Shown here: positions 51,029-62,448 of the stretch, in pieces
Layout: the number at the start of each line of letters is the position of its first letter
Position numbering within the stretch: position 1 is the stretch's first letter
Source: Phymatolithon calcareum
Lineage: Eukaryota; Rhodophyta; Florideophyceae; Hapalidiales
Direction of reading: 5' to 3'
Assembly: GCA_977006965.1 (NCBI GenBank)
Contig: OZ345379.1
Coordinates: 992,001-1,056,000, forward strand
Length of the DNA: 64,000 nt
Translations under genes and position numbers: made by a program
Notes under the pieces: model-generated
Seen by the model: the letters and a program-made list of their open reading frames with translations, nothing else
What the model was told of the DNA's origin: nothing
Databases searched by the model: none

Positions 51029-52655
51029 CTAGTCGCGCATAGATTCCAATCCTTGATCCGTCTCCCCGTTGAAGAATTCCCCCTGAGCCTGCGCTCTGCG
51101 CCTAACCGGACGTGCATCAGGACTGACGTCCTCATCCAATTCCCCCTCTGAAATGTAATAAGTCGACGGCACTTCCTGCATTTGCACAGAAGGAGCTCCA
51201 GTTAGTGCACGAAGGTTTTCAAAAACCTTCATCCTCACCTTCTCCAAATACTCTTTGGTGTTCTTATTCTCCTTATCTTGTTGATCGAAATGCAGTTTGT
51301 GATCCGGCTCGAAGTACATCCAATAATCGTTGAACGGGATATTATTATCCAGTTCAGTGTCCAGCAGTAATCCGGTCTCATACACCCAGCAGCGTGCAAC
51401 TGAACGGATGTTGTACCTGTCATCAAAGAAAACAAAAGCGGAATTAGTAACAATTGTCTAACATGTGCACGTCACGAAAGGTCACGAAAGCGCAAGTGAA
51501 ACTTACCCGCCACCACCCAGCACGAGAGTCGGAATGCCAAAACCTTTCACGAAACTGACACATCGCCCATGTCCTTTGATGGTCAAGTTGAACCCGCCCA
51601 GACGATCCTTCGCGAGAGAATCAGCACCACACTGCAGCACAATGGCGCCCGGTTGAAACTTCTCAATCACTTTTTCAACCACAGGCCGGAAGATATGCTC
51701 ATAACTCTCATCATCAATGCCTCCTTTGAGAGGGACATTCATAGCAAAGTACTCACCAGCGCCAGACCCCCTGTCCCAAATGTCGCCCGTACCAGGAAAG
51801 AAGCCACCGCCAAAGCTGTGGAAGGACACCGTCATGACACGGTCCGTGACGTAAAAGGCCTCCTCCACGCCATCACCATGATGAACGTCGATGTCAACAT
51901 ACAAAACGCGCGGGAAGAACTTAAGCATCTCCAATATGGCAAGAACTATGTCGTTAGTGTAACAGAATCCCGATGCCTCTGACTTTTTCGCGTGATGTAA
52001 TCCGCCCGCCCAATTGATGACAATGTCACTCTTCCCGGACATGAGTTTGCGAGCACCATCAATGCTGCCGCCGGTGTAGAGCTGACAATATTGGAAGAGG
52101 CCGTCAAAGATAGGACAGTCTTCGCTCGAACGACCAACGTTAAATCGCGTCAAATCGCTGGCAAACTGCTGCGCATTGTCCGGCGTGACGCGCTGCAAAA
52201 AGTCGATATAATCAGAGCTGTGGAACACCTTTAGTTCGTCCGGAAGTGCCAAACGCGGCCGGTACACGTCCTGGAAAACATGGAAAAGAATGCAAAAGGA
52301 AACGAAGCATCAGTTGACGTTGCTTTTGAATGCAGAATCGCATTCGCTAAGAACCACGGCAGGCTACCCATTACATACCATTTGACGATATAGCCCTGAG
52401 AAATTGGAGAGAAGCACGAGGCAAAGCGTCAAGTTAGCGAGGAAAAAGTCTTTCGGAAACCCTAGGTGGTCGCCCTTTCAACAAAAGAAATCATCGCACC
52501 CAAGTCCTTTCAAAGAAATACTATTTTAGCGTACCGTACGCAAGGGTCAGATTGTGGGTCATGGCAAGCCTGTGCGGTTTCATGGGATGATGCTTGCCGT
52601 AATAGAAGCCCCCAATGTTGGTATCCATAAAATACGAAATCCGGTGGTTGCCCAT
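51029..52655 (-). CDS. HDAC3-like: Class I histone deacetylase, HDAC3-like, four exons
   Basis: This RPD3/HDA1-class Zn-dependent lysine deacetylase acts in chromatin repression. Exons on the minus strand are 52655-52535, 52395-52379 (17 nt), 52270-51507 and 51416-51029, giving 429 aa, close to human HDAC3 (428). Introns of 139, 108 and 90 nt begin GTACGC, GTATGT and GTAAGT and end in CAG or CCAG. The joined reading is continuous: TLAYG + LYRQM + DVYRPRLAL, and LVLGGGG + [10 protein letters not shown]. Hallmarks are [66 protein letters not shown] and GGGGYNIR. HDAC3-type features include [20 protein letters not shown] and EFFNGETDQ near the C-terminus. The catalytic residues I can see are intact. 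Confidence 0.92.
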
Positions 52656-53145
52656 CGTGGAGAGCACTCGATTGCGACCTCAAAGAGCGCACGCGCGGCA
52701 ATTGAAAAGCAGATTTAATCCTGCTTCAAGGAGCGGCTAGTTGTGGGTGGATCTTGTTCCCTAACTCTGTAGCGCTTCGATGCACAGGTTTTGCACTTAA
52801 GTATGGCCGGAATCATGCACTTAGGAAGGAAAGAATCATACTACTGGGCAACCAATCATTGGTGATGATGTTCACAACTGGAAATTGATCTTAGAGTGAT
52901 CCAAATGGAAATTGGATCTGGGATTAATTCTCCAAGTGGAAGGCATAGACAATGCTTGCTATCTTTCCAGAGTCAATGGGCTTGATGCCACCCTGATACT
53001 TAGCGTGCACTATAAAAGTCTTGACCAACCCCTTCCTTGTATATTGAGCTGTACGATTCTCCGAATTTATAATGCTAGAGGCCTCAAGTGCAAAGTGTGG
53101 CGCACGGATTCCATGTTCCCGCAGATGGTCGATTGCCAACGAGCA

Positions 53146-53155
53146 CTATTTAAAG
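53146..53155 (+). promoter_or_regulatory. TATA-like box of copy C
   Basis: CTATTTAAAG lies about 120 bp before the ATG at 53271. The same box and spacing are seen in all four paralogues. Confidence 0.65.
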
Positions 53156-53270
53156 CCCTGCCCCCGATTCGACCGGAAGACCTGCTTCATCAACACACAA
53201 TCAAGCCAGCCTCACAGACTCCACTTCCCAAAAAAACAACCTCTTCGTCTTCATTCGAACTTCATCTATC

Positions 53271-53786
53271 ATGGCCTTCCCCACTCGCACCACCATCGCA
53301 GCCTTCGTTATCGTTGTCACCATCCTTGCTCTCTCGGCCTCTGCAGACGATCAACGTCCGCCTCAGTGCTACAACAACTATCAGAACTGCTGCTACAACT
53401 TTGTGGAGTGCGGATATGTTGACAAGACAGTTAAACTTGAACCGCGTTGCGACTACAAGCAGTGCAACAACGTGTGCAAGCCTTATTGCAAGGTGGTGAA
53501 GAAAACTGTTCCCACCAAGGCGTGTGGATACCACGGGTGCAAAGTGAAGTACGTTGATATTGAGGATAAGGTGTGTAAGCCGGTGTGCGGAGATGTGTGC
53601 AAGTGGATCAAGGCGATTTGCATCAAGTACAAAGTGTTCCAGTACATTAAGTACTGTCCGAAACTGGAATGCAAGGATTGGGAGATCGAGGGCAATTCGG
53701 TGTCACCGGGGGAGTTTGTGGGGAAGGATGGTAAGCTTTTGAAGACGATCCCGAGTCAGCGGAAGATCGTGGAGCATGCGCATTAG
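53271..53786 (+). CDS. Secreted 16-cysteine protein, copy C (171 aa)
   Basis: The protein is identical to copy D. The ATG at 53271 opens MAFPTRTTIAAFVIVVTILA, a signal peptide with likely cleavage after LSASA. The mature protein begins DDQRPPQCYNNYQNCC and keeps all 16 cysteines. Against copy A, changes include VECGYVDKT (H/A to F/V positions) and VCKPVCGDVC. The N-terminus is two residues shorter than in copy A (MAFPTRTT versus MVSIFSTRTT). It lies in the left arm of the inverted repeat, facing copy D tail-to-tail. Extracellular function is inferred from the signal peptide. Confidence 0.88.
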   Translation: MAFPTRTTIAAFVIVVTILALSASADDQRPPQCYNNYQNCCYNFVECGYVDKTVKLEPRCDYKQCNNVCKPYCKVVKKTVPTKACGYHGCKVKYVDIEDKVCKPVCGDVCKWIKAICIKYKVFQYIKYCPKLECKDWEIEGNSVSPGEFVGKDGKLLKTIPSQRKIVEHAH

Positions 53787-54271
53787 AAGGATAATTGTTC
53801 TCATTTTTTGAGGATTTTGTGCGCTGTCATCCAAAAGACACAGGTGTGCCTTTGAGATGTTGAATTGCTATGGTTCACATTCTATGTCACGCCTGCTATG
53901 GATCTATTGCAGCCCTTTTCTCAGTGCCCAAACTTATTCCACCTTTTATTTATATTGTTTTGTTAAGACATTTTATGCGCATATTCTCCTTTCAAAACAG
54001 CGGATTGACTGGCAGACTACAATAAACAAGTCTTTGTAAAATGTTTTCTTGCTTCGAGCTAGCTATCGACCACATTAATGGACTTCTTCACAGGAGTTCT
54101 ACACTTGTGTTATGATGAGCGCTGTGATGCCTCACTGGTGCGGTGTGTTGCAAAAGATGTTGGACTGGAGAAGCTACTGCATCGGAAGAAAATCAAACCA
54201 GGGTCACAGCGAGTGCATTCCAATCTTCTCGCTTTCGTTGTCAAGTCGTATATCAATAGCCATGGTTCGCT

Positions 54272-55298
54272 GGCGAATCTTGCGATGTCTTCATTTCCGA
54301 GGTCGTTCATGAAGGTGCTGTAGCTCCTTCTATGTTCCCCTTCTATTTTTCGGCATTGCTTGTTTAGTCGGTGATATTTTTGCCAGCTGTGCTTTTCTGT
54401 TCTCCTAGTTGCGTTGTGTCAGGCCTATTGACTCCTTTTCCGAAGCATGTTAGGTCATGGGAACGATTTCCCAAAGAGTTTTTTCTTGTTGCGGAGAAGT
54501 TTTGGTCCGCACGGTGACATATACATTCGGATGGCGGCATCATACGCATCTTGACATTCTTCTGATGTTTCTGCCCCCAGAATGCATCAATTGCCTTTGG
54601 GACGGCTTCATCGTAGAGATCACTTGCTATTTTGTTCCTGTGTTCATTGTATTGTGCTGAGATGAATGGTCTTAGATTAGTCTCTTCCCTTAGCCCTTTT
54701 CCTTGATTCTCGCTAATATTGGCATGTGGTCACTTGCCACTGTCTAGGCACCGGAACGCGAGCTGAACATACGAGATTAGAGCTCACTTAAGTAACATTA
54801 GACCTACAACACTTTCTCCGACAAGGCCTCGCATCGTGGGCAACCCCGGTCACGCTATCACCCATCCTGATCTCCGCACCCAGAAGTGAAGCTTTTTACC
54901 CATTGCGTTTCTCGTCTTTTCCCATTCCCTATGCCTGCAGCTCACATCCCTGGGAAGCGCTTAAGGGCCCCCAAAAAAGTGGAATGAACCCGATACCCTG
55001 ACTCAAAAATAGTCAGTTGGAACATAAGTCTATATCTCTCCAACTGTTTGTTTCTTCCCATGTCTTTCCACCGTCAACTTTCTGGTAGGTTCCACTCCGG
55101 GAGCTTGTTGCCGGACATTTTACAGTATCTGCTAGTTGCAATAAACAGAGCTCCTTGAAATTTTGTCACCTTGGTTTATGCCGTCCGTACTCCAATTTAG
55201 AGTCTTATCCAACTTTCAGTAAATACTAAGGTCCATATACCCTCTGTGCCACCAGCGATCGAGTCCCAGTGTACTCCTCGAAGGACAGACATGAGCGC
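54272..55298. other. Spacer of the inverted repeat, no gene recognised
   Basis: This about 1,030 bp of unique sequence sits between the two arms. No domain, promoter or repeat was recognised. The right end (about 55250-55298) continues the flank shared with copy B (GAGGAGTACACTGGGAC in reverse complement). Confidence 0.5.
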
Positions 55299-56510
55299 GA
55301 ACTATGGCTATTGATATACGACTTGACAACGAAAGCGAGAAGATTGGAATGCACTCGCTGTGACCCTGGTTTGATTTTCTTCCGATGCAGTAGCTTCTCC
55401 AGTCCAACATCTTTTGCAACACACCGCACCAGTGAGGCATCACAGCGCTCATCATAACACAAGTGTAGAACTCCTGTGAAGAAGTCCATTAATGTGGTCG
55501 ATAGCTAGCTCGAAGCAAGAAAACATTTTACAAAGACTTGTTTATTGTAGTCTGCCAGTCAATCCGCTGTTTTGAAAGGAGAATATGCGCATAAAATGTC
55601 TTAACAAAACAATATAAATAAAAGGTGGAATAAGTTTGGGCACTGAGAAAAGGGCTGCAATAGATCCATAGCAGGCGTGACATAGAATGTGAACCATAGC
55701 AATTCAACATCTCAAAGGCACACCTGTGTCTTTTGGATGACAGCGCACAAAATCCTCAAAAAATGAGAACAATTATCCTTCTAATGCGCATGCTCCACGA
55801 TCTTCCGCTGACTCGGGATCGTCTTCAAAAGCTTACCATCCTTCCCCACAAACTCCCCCGGTGACACCGAATTGCCCTCGATCTCCCAATCCTTGCATTC
55901 CAGTTTCGGACAGTACTTAATGTACTGGAACACTTTGTACTTGATGCAAATCGCCTTGATCCACTTGCACACATCTCCGCACACCGGCTTACACACCTTA
56001 TCCTCAATATCAACGTACTTCACTTTGCACCCGTGGTATCCACACGCCTTGGTGGGAACAGTTTTCTTCACCACCTTGCAATAAGGCTTGCACACGTTGT
56101 TGCACTGCTTGTAGTCGCAACGCGGTTCAAGTTTAACTGTCTTGTCAACATATCCGCACTCCACAAAGTTGTAGCAGCAGTTCTGATAGTTGTTGTAGCA
56201 CTGAGGCGGACGTTGATCGTCTGCAGAGGCCGAGAGAGCAAGGATGGTGACAACGATAACGAAGGCTGCGATGGTGGTGCGAGTGGGGAAGGCCATGATA
56301 GATGAAGTTCGAATGAAGACGAAGAGGTTGTTTTTTTGGGAAGTGGAGTCTGTGAGGCTGGCTTGATTGTGTGTTGATGAAGCAGGTCGTCCGGTCGAAT
56401 CGGGGGCAGGGCTTTAAATAGTGCTCGTTGGCAATCGACCATCTGCGGGAACATGGAATCCGTGCGCCACACTTTGCACTTGAGGCCTCTAGCATTGTAA
56501 ATTCGGAGTC
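55299..56510 (-). repeat. Right arm of 1.2-kb near-perfect inverted repeat
   Basis: This is the reverse-complement partner of 53062-54271. Unlike the left arm, its flank beyond the arm boundary still matches the flank of copy B, so this arm looks like the original and the left arm the inverted duplicate. Confidence 0.9.
55781..56296 (-). CDS. Secreted 16-cysteine protein, copy D (171 aa)
   Basis: The 171-aa product is identical to copy C, with the same signal peptide and 16-cysteine mature part. It is encoded in the right arm of the inverted repeat. The TATA-like box (reverse complement of 56411-56420) lies about 120 bp upstream of the ATG at 56296. Identity of both genes implies very recent duplication or ongoing gene conversion between arms. 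Confidence 0.88.
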   Translation of the reverse strand: MAFPTRTTIAAFVIVVTILALSASADDQRPPQCYNNYQNCCYNFVECGYVDKTVKLEPRCDYKQCNNVCKPYCKVVKKTVPTKACGYHGCKVKYVDIEDKVCKPVCGDVCKWIKAICIKYKVFQYIKYCPKLECKDWEIEGNSVSPGEFVGKDGKLLKTIPSQRKIVEHAH

Positions 56511-57954
56511 GTAGCAGAGCTGGAATGTGAGACGCCGCGAACAGGACAGTTGTAGTCCAGGCATTGAACCACCTAGTAAATTCAGGAGTACATGGTTTCA
56601 AACGTGTTGGTGGTTCTGAAGGGTGATTGTTTTGCATTGCTTTTGTCAAAAAATTCCGGGTGCTGCTACTCCCAGTCATTCGTGTCTACGCAGAAGATGC
56701 TTTTCCCTCGCATTTGTAAGCCATCGGGGCGCCGTTATCTACTTGTACGTGCACACGGTCAAGGTACAGCCGACGTCCACATGATGCGTCGCTGAAGGGG
56801 ACGCTCAACTTTTTGATAGCAATTTATCGAACGAGTAGACGCCATGTGAACGATAAAAGCGATGAGAAACTTGTCGGACATAGATTTCTTAGCGTGAAAT
56901 GCGTTCAAAGAGTCAACTTCAGCCGGTGATATTCCCCATTAGCCGCAATGAAAAAGAAGTTTAAACATTTGCTCCGTAATAATAAATTTGAGCTGCAACA
57001 GCGTACATGCTGTATATAGATGAGATACACAGAGGTTCAAAGGATTGCACGCGGGTGGGTTGCTTGCAATTCAAACAAGAGCATCCAGTCGTAGGGCACA
57101 GCAGATACGTACAGCATAATGACACTTGAAATTCGCGTCGGAAGTTCCGAAGTCCATTCCTTGGATGGCAAAGCTATTGGGGAGAGCGCACCTCAAAGAA
57201 AAACGTCCTTAGTGTCTCTTAATAGTGCCAGAAGCAGCGGAGTACGCCTGAAGGAATTCAGAATTATAATTTGGGCTAAGATTTCCCCAAGATGCAATCT
57301 CTTTTTTTCCCAGGCTCTGGTGTGCACCAGACGAAGAGCTAAGAAGCAGAGTTGATTCTGATTTTCAGGTTGTACCAACGCATCAGCTATCGTATCACGG
57401 TACCATTCTGCGCCAAAGAGTAAATTTAAGCGATCGAGCACGAAGAAACAACGCGTTCCAGTGGCCGACGGCAATCTGCTTCTTATGCCTTAGCGGCCTC
57501 GAGAGGTATCCATCTGTGTCTAGGAGGGACGGGATGAGCAAAGGAATTCGCTGTGACGTAAAGAAGTGCTGAATAGAGGACGCTGTTCGTTACATTGAGA
57601 ATCACCGGACGCCCGGGACTCCTTTGTAGCCCGAGAGCGTACTTCCGTAATCTTCTGTATGTTATCTCTGAGCTTGGCGAATAAGTGCGCATCCTAGACC
57701 TTGATCGATTCTTGGCGATATTATCCTTAGAAACGAGCTTCCAGAGACGGGTAACGGTGAGAAAAGGCTGTCTTCCAGCTCTGAATGTACCACAGAGAAG
57801 TATATCCTCAACCTTTGACGGTATGAGCGTCTGGTGCAGTCTTGTGCATGTTAAGGACAGGAATCCATGCGGTGATTTCCCATGTTTCCGAGAGCAAGTA
57901 AATCTCGTTTTGTTGCATCTATTCTGGACGGCATGGCAGCTTCTTTTTTTTCAA
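56511..57954. other. Intergenic, no gene recognised
   Basis: Short frames (for example minus 57193-57474) have no recognised domain. No gene is called. Confidence 0.45.
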
Positions 57955-58690
57955 TTGAACTTTATTTAAAAGCCTCACAATCTTACGAATATACGGGCAA
58001 GGCTTCCTCAGTTGCTACCTTCCAGTGTGTAGACCGTTGAAACCTACCGTCTGCCATAGGCGGTGGGGAAAGTTTGGAACTTAGATCGTCCTACCTACTA
58101 TGTGGTGTTCTTGTGGGTTCGCTGCTGGTGTTCCCGCTAATAGGCTTCGTGTCCTAAGGGACATCTACGTAAATTCTCGTTCTTGATTCAGAGCAGTCCT
58201 TCTTCGTTTTCCATGCACTCGATGATGGTCTTGCTGAATAGCAAGAGCTCGTTAAGTGCTTTCTCGGTGTCCAGTCTTTTGTCTCCTTTCAGGTCATATC
58301 CTGACAGATTGTTTTCCAGCTTTTCCATATGCTGTCGAGCTCGGTTTCCAAATTTTTCCACCATGCTTGTTGTCGACACCTGCGGAAATCTTCCGCAGAT
58401 GTATTTAAGCGCTAATTGCCTATGCTTCACCTTCGGGAGTTTGAGGATTGCTGATAGTTCGCTCGTCTTGTCATACGGGATTCTCCTCTTCCTCTTCAAT
58501 TCGAGACGATCTCCTTCCAGCATGGCAGCTTCTGTTGTTCCATCCAGCCGTGAAGCGATGGAGAGGAGTATTTTGCTTGGGGCCTGCCTCGAGTTCAACT
58601 CCTTCGAGATCAATTTTATTGCTTTCGAGTTCGACATTTGCGGTGATAGCGCAGTTGCCTTCGAAAGTAGCGATCAAAAATAACTTCGTG
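57955..58690 (-). pseudogene. Transposon-like remnant with shared 3' end and 149-codon frame
   Basis: The minus strand has an ATG-starting frame (58637-58188) of 149 codons, Lys/Leu/Glu-rich and helical, without known domain. Its 3' end at 57955-58012 matches 18592-18650 (TGAGGAAGCCTTGCC to an A-rich end). An overlapping minus frame upstream (58902-58471) suggests a frameshift. A dead retroelement is the best reading; an orphan gene is possible. Confidence 0.4.
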
Positions 58691-59499
58691 TATGCCGTCC
58701 GGTCCGAGATGGAAGAGAACGTGGGGAGTAGGACATGTTCAATCAGGAACGTGATCCGTTCCCTCAAAAGGGCAACCGGAAGTGTTGAGAAGTTGCCGAC
58801 AAGGATTGTATGGGGACATTCTACTGAACCACTTAGCACGGGTAACAGAGATGGGGGCGTGCCAAACAGTTGTGTTCGTTTAGGACTTGAACAGTCACCC
58901 ACGTCTCGAATATGGCAACCTCTTTACCACGAGAAAGTCGTTCTTAGTGTCGCCTGGGAGTGTTTTTTCGCACTGTTATAGGCAGTGCAACTTCATGAGT
59001 TCGCAGTATTGATCTCCGCGCAGGCCGGACGCATTTATGCCGTGACAATGCATGCAAGTTAGAGCCGGGGATATATTGCCGTTTTTGGTGGAACATTATT
59101 TTGATATCACAGAGGAAATTATTGCGTACCAAGCGCAGACGATTTCGGTCGACCGTTGGCCGGAAAGATAAAATCTCAAAGCGGCCTTTCCAGAGTCTAA
59201 AACGCCTTCTCACACACAGAGGGCCTTTATTCATAACTCTAGCTATCTATGCCGCCGGTGAGTAACAAACTCGTTTGAGTTCTAACATCTCTTCAGTAAA
59301 CTAAGCAACAGGATGACCTTAAAAATTGCACATCCAAGCTCTGATACGCACACGAACCTGTCCTTAAACCTTCACTAATAATCACAAGGTAAGCAGCGTC
59401 GGGAAGATATACCAAGCGGACAGGACAGGTTACGAAATTACAAAACGCGAAGCTCTAATCCGATTTCGTCTAACCAGCACAAGTCTATCATCAAGCTGG
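58691..59499. other. Intergenic, no gene recognised
   Basis: No supportable gene was seen. The right end is the 3' UTR of the zinc-finger gene. Confidence 0.45.
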
Positions 59500-62448
59500 T
59501 CAGTTTCCTGACCCCACGAAATTCCTAAGACGTTTAGCATGTGGTTTCCCGCGAATATGCGCATCATAGTTATCCTTCCCCGAGCACGACACATTACAAA
59601 CTTCACAGGTCATCACAGTAGCGTTGGTCGGGTCAGCGATTGCAGGAACGGGTAAGGACGGGGTCATCAAGAAGGACGGCTCAAAGGGTGCCAGGCCTGA
59701 GGATCCATGAACAGCAGCAGCTTCTGCCGCGAGTTTGCGAATGTGTTTCGAACTTGCGAGATGCTCCTGAAACGGGATTTCCGAGTTACAAGTGATCTTG
59801 CAAACATCGCATGTGTACTCCATGGGGGTATCAGCCTTCTTCTTCTTCTTTCGCGGCGGTGAATTTTTACGCTTTCCCGCGGCAAGTTGCGGCGAGAGTG
59901 CGCGTCCCGATAACGACCCTTCGCCCTCTCCAGTCTTAGGTACCTGAAGAAGTCGAATGTGTTTCACGCTCTGCAGATGATCCTGAAACGGTGCCTTGGC
60001 ATTGCACTGCACGCTGCACACTGCGCAAAACCATTGTCCAAGGTCTTTCTCCGGGGTTGGTGAACGTCCGCTTGTGCGACCCTTGTTCTTCTTTCCCTTG
60101 GTGCGCGACACAAGGGACTGAGCAGTGGTTGACAGAGCACCAGGGCTTGAGAAATCCAACGCTCGATTCTCCTCAACTGCACTTCCCGTATGAATCTTGG
60201 AACCCATATCCAAGTTCGACTCCACCGCTATCTCCGGGCTTTGATCCACGTTCGAGACATTTGCCTGTACCTCTTGTTCCACTGGTTTGTCTGGTGCGGG
60301 AGCCGACTCCTGCAATTTCGCGGCTGTCACATCCTCCATTGGCACCGCGGCAGCCTTATGTACCGCATTTGCAGGAACGGCTTTCTCATCTACCTCTCCC
60401 TCCTCAAGCTCTTCAGTACTCATCGTTGGTTCCGCGTCCGGCAATGGAGATGTTGCTGTGCGCCACATGGCTTCACCAACTCCACACCGCAAGTCCATTG
60501 CGCTTCTCCCTTCGTTCTGCCCATCTCCACCTTCAGCGTGAGCACTTGTAACATTCATAGCCTCGGGAAGGGGCACAGGTACAGGCTGTGGCACTTCAGA
60601 CATGTGCACATTTTCCACTTCTCCGGTAGCTTCTGTAGAATCCTGCGCCTTGTCCCCATTTTCACTTTCCACACGGGTTAATGCAAATCCAGCCGTCTCC
60701 TTCGTCAGCACTTCGTCCTTCGTCGTCTTACTCACATTGTCCACAGCCATTTCCGGATTACCCGCAGAAGCCCGCTCAGAGAGGGGATCGTCCTGGGGGA
60801 TTTCAATAGCATTTGGTGCATTATACTTCCCATCCTTCTCTACCTGCTCAGTATCCAACTTTGTTGCAATTGCGCCCGTGTGCACTACATTGATTGCGAA
60901 AGCCCGAGACGCGGGGACAAACTCGAGCGAGGACGTCTTGCCTGGCGTTCCGGTTTCCACAGCCTTTTCGATCGCTCTTTTTGCCGCAACCTCTTTACCA
61001 GCTCCCTCCTTTGCAGTGGGCGCAATTTCGAACGAAGACATCTTGAAGAGAGTGAGTGGTGGGACCACAACAGGTGCAACGGGTTGCTGCTGTTTGGCCG
61101 CCGTCGGCGTCACAAGCGGAGAGTCAACATCCATGGGGGCACTCGCACGTGCTGTATCAGCGGGAGACTGCGACGCAACAGGAGTTCCGTCTGCAATGGG
61201 TGTCCCACGTACAGTGGAGTTACTCGTCGGTCTCGCAAGCACAGATATAGACCCCACTCGAGCGGCCTGACGAGCCTCGTTCTCACGTGCAGCCTTAACT
61301 GCACGTTCATGCTTTTGCGAGGAGAGATGGTCATTAAAAGTTTGCTGCGAGTTGCAAACGACGGGACAGGTACTGCACGGATACTGCCGTGCTGGAGTTT
61401 TATCTCCACGCTTTTTAGGACGCACACTGGCCGGGACCGGTCTTGTCGAAGCACGCCAATTGGTGGTATCAGAGCCTGTTACCATAGTCGGAGACGAAGA
61501 TGCATGACGCCACGTTGTGACACCTGGCGATAGCGCGCCTCCAGGGGAGAGCCTTGACGGACGGAACTCCTTCGCAGACGCATTGAGCGGTGTGCGCGGA
61601 CTAGCCGGCGCGCCCGGAGAAGGCGAGGAGCTAGTGGTATGCGGGCGATGAACTTCAGGATTGGCGGTTTGTGTGAACTGCAAATGACGCGGTGAACGTG
61701 GCATGGAGAGAATATGGGCGATATCGACGCGTTCCCCAGCCCTCTTCGTTGCCGCCGCAGCCGCGTGAATACGACGGTGCGAAACACTGGCGAGATGGGC
61801 GTTGAAGGAAGACTCTGAGGAGCAGGCGACGTTACATCTCGAGCACACATAGTTTTCAGCGTTGTTGCCACGGGGATTGTTCCACATTTTGAGTTTCGAA
61901 CGATGACGAGCCCCTTGCATATGCGTGTCAACAGCCGACGAGCACATCTCAGCGTTGCACGGCATGCAGCGCCATTTAGCGAAATCCATACGGATGATCA
62001 TGGGATTTTCCAATCCATATTGCTCGCGCACTGCGTTATCAGAGGAGACAAGCTGCATCCTTCTCGCATGCTTCGCTCCCCGCATGTGAGTGTCAAGGTG
62101 TTCCTGCGAGGTAGCATTGACGTCGCATTGTTCACAACGAAGCGGGTCTGGGGGCTCAAATGCAGTGCGTTTCGCGGCCGGTTGCTCCGACTCCGACAGG
62201 GGGGAGTGTACGCGAGGCGCCATATCATGCGAATGCAAAAAACGAGAGAGTGGGATGAGATTACTTATCGTAGTCGGCTTCTCAGTACTCTGCACTTCCT
62301 CCACGAGCGTTGTCGTCGAGGGCTCGGGATTTGCCCACAGTGTGCGGTAACGGGAGACAACGGCGGATAGTTCAAGTGCACTGCGATCGTCGTTGAGAGA
62401 GATGGAGTGCACGCCGCTCGAGGAGGCACCAGAAGTCGCTGCGCGCAT
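59500..62448 (-). CDS. Seven-zinc-finger protein of matrin/U1-like C2H2 type (982 aa)
   Basis: Seven C2H2 fingers of the U1/matrin or JAZ (dsRNA-binding) type, each C-x2-C-x12-H-x(4-5)-H, lie at about residues 105-127, 161-182, 202-224, 358-380, 808-830, 880-902 and 948-970. Typical units read CEQCDVNATSQEHLDTHMRG and CAVCSVQCNAKAPFQDHLQ. The first three form a cluster; between the fourth and fifth is a long Ser/Pro/Glu-rich, probably disordered region (about 380-800), with a Lys-rich patch (RKKKKKAD, about 869) before the sixth. Such proteins bind structured RNA or dsRNA in the nucleus. The ATG at 62448 is the first in frame; the gene is intronless and divergent from the carrier gene, with 604 bp between. 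The exact family is not identified. Confidence 0.75.
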   Translation of the reverse strand: MRAATSGASSSGVHSISLNDDRSALELSAVVSRYRTLWANPEPSTTTLVEEVQSTEKPTTISNLIPLSRFLHSHDMAPRVHSPLSESEQPAAKRTAFEPPDPLRCEQCDVNATSQEHLDTHMRGAKHARRMQLVSSDNAVREQYGLENPMIIRMDFAKWRCMPCNAEMCSSAVDTHMQGARHRSKLKMWNNPRGNNAENYVCSRCNVACSSESSFNAHLASVSHRRIHAAAAATKRAGERVDIAHILSMPRSPRHLQFTQTANPEVHRPHTTSSSPSPGAPASPRTPLNASAKEFRPSRLSPGGALSPGVTTWRHASSSPTMVTGSDTTNWRASTRPVPASVRPKKRGDKTPARQYPCSTCPVVCNSQQTFNDHLSSQKHERAVKAARENEARQAARVGSISVLARPTSNSTVRGTPIADGTPVASQSPADTARASAPMDVDSPLVTPTAAKQQQPVAPVVVPPLTLFKMSSFEIAPTAKEGAGKEVAAKRAIEKAVETGTPGKTSSLEFVPASRAFAINVVHTGAIATKLDTEQVEKDGKYNAPNAIEIPQDDPLSERASAGNPEMAVDNVSKTTKDEVLTKETAGFALTRVESENGDKAQDSTEATGEVENVHMSEVPQPVPVPLPEAMNVTSAHAEGGDGQNEGRSAMDLRCGVGEAMWRTATSPLPDAEPTMSTEELEEGEVDEKAVPANAVHKAAAVPMEDVTAAKLQESAPAPDKPVEQEVQANVSNVDQSPEIAVESNLDMGSKIHTGSAVEENRALDFSSPGALSTTAQSLVSRTKGKKNKGRTSGRSPTPEKDLGQWFCAVCSVQCNAKAPFQDHLQSVKHIRLLQVPKTGEGEGSLSGRALSPQLAAGKRKNSPPRKKKKKADTPMEYTCDVCKITCNSEIPFQEHLASSKHIRKLAAEAAAVHGSSGLAPFEPSFLMTPSLPVPAIADPTNATVMTCEVCNVSCSGKDNYDAHIRGKPHAKRLRNFVGSGN

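Larger units (their letters stand above)
53062..54271 (+). repeat. Left arm of 1.2-kb near-perfect inverted repeat
   Basis: The arm includes the conserved promoter block, copy C and about 480 bp of 3' flank. It pairs with 55299-56510 in reverse complement with very few differences (for example T/C near 53069 and E/D codon change in an upstream frame). The homology ends near the CATGGTTCGC word at about 54262-54271. Confidence 0.9.

Noticed and set aside
53262-53534. Antisense frames opposite the cysteine-rich genes
   Set aside because: They recur in every copy only because the sense genes are duplicated.
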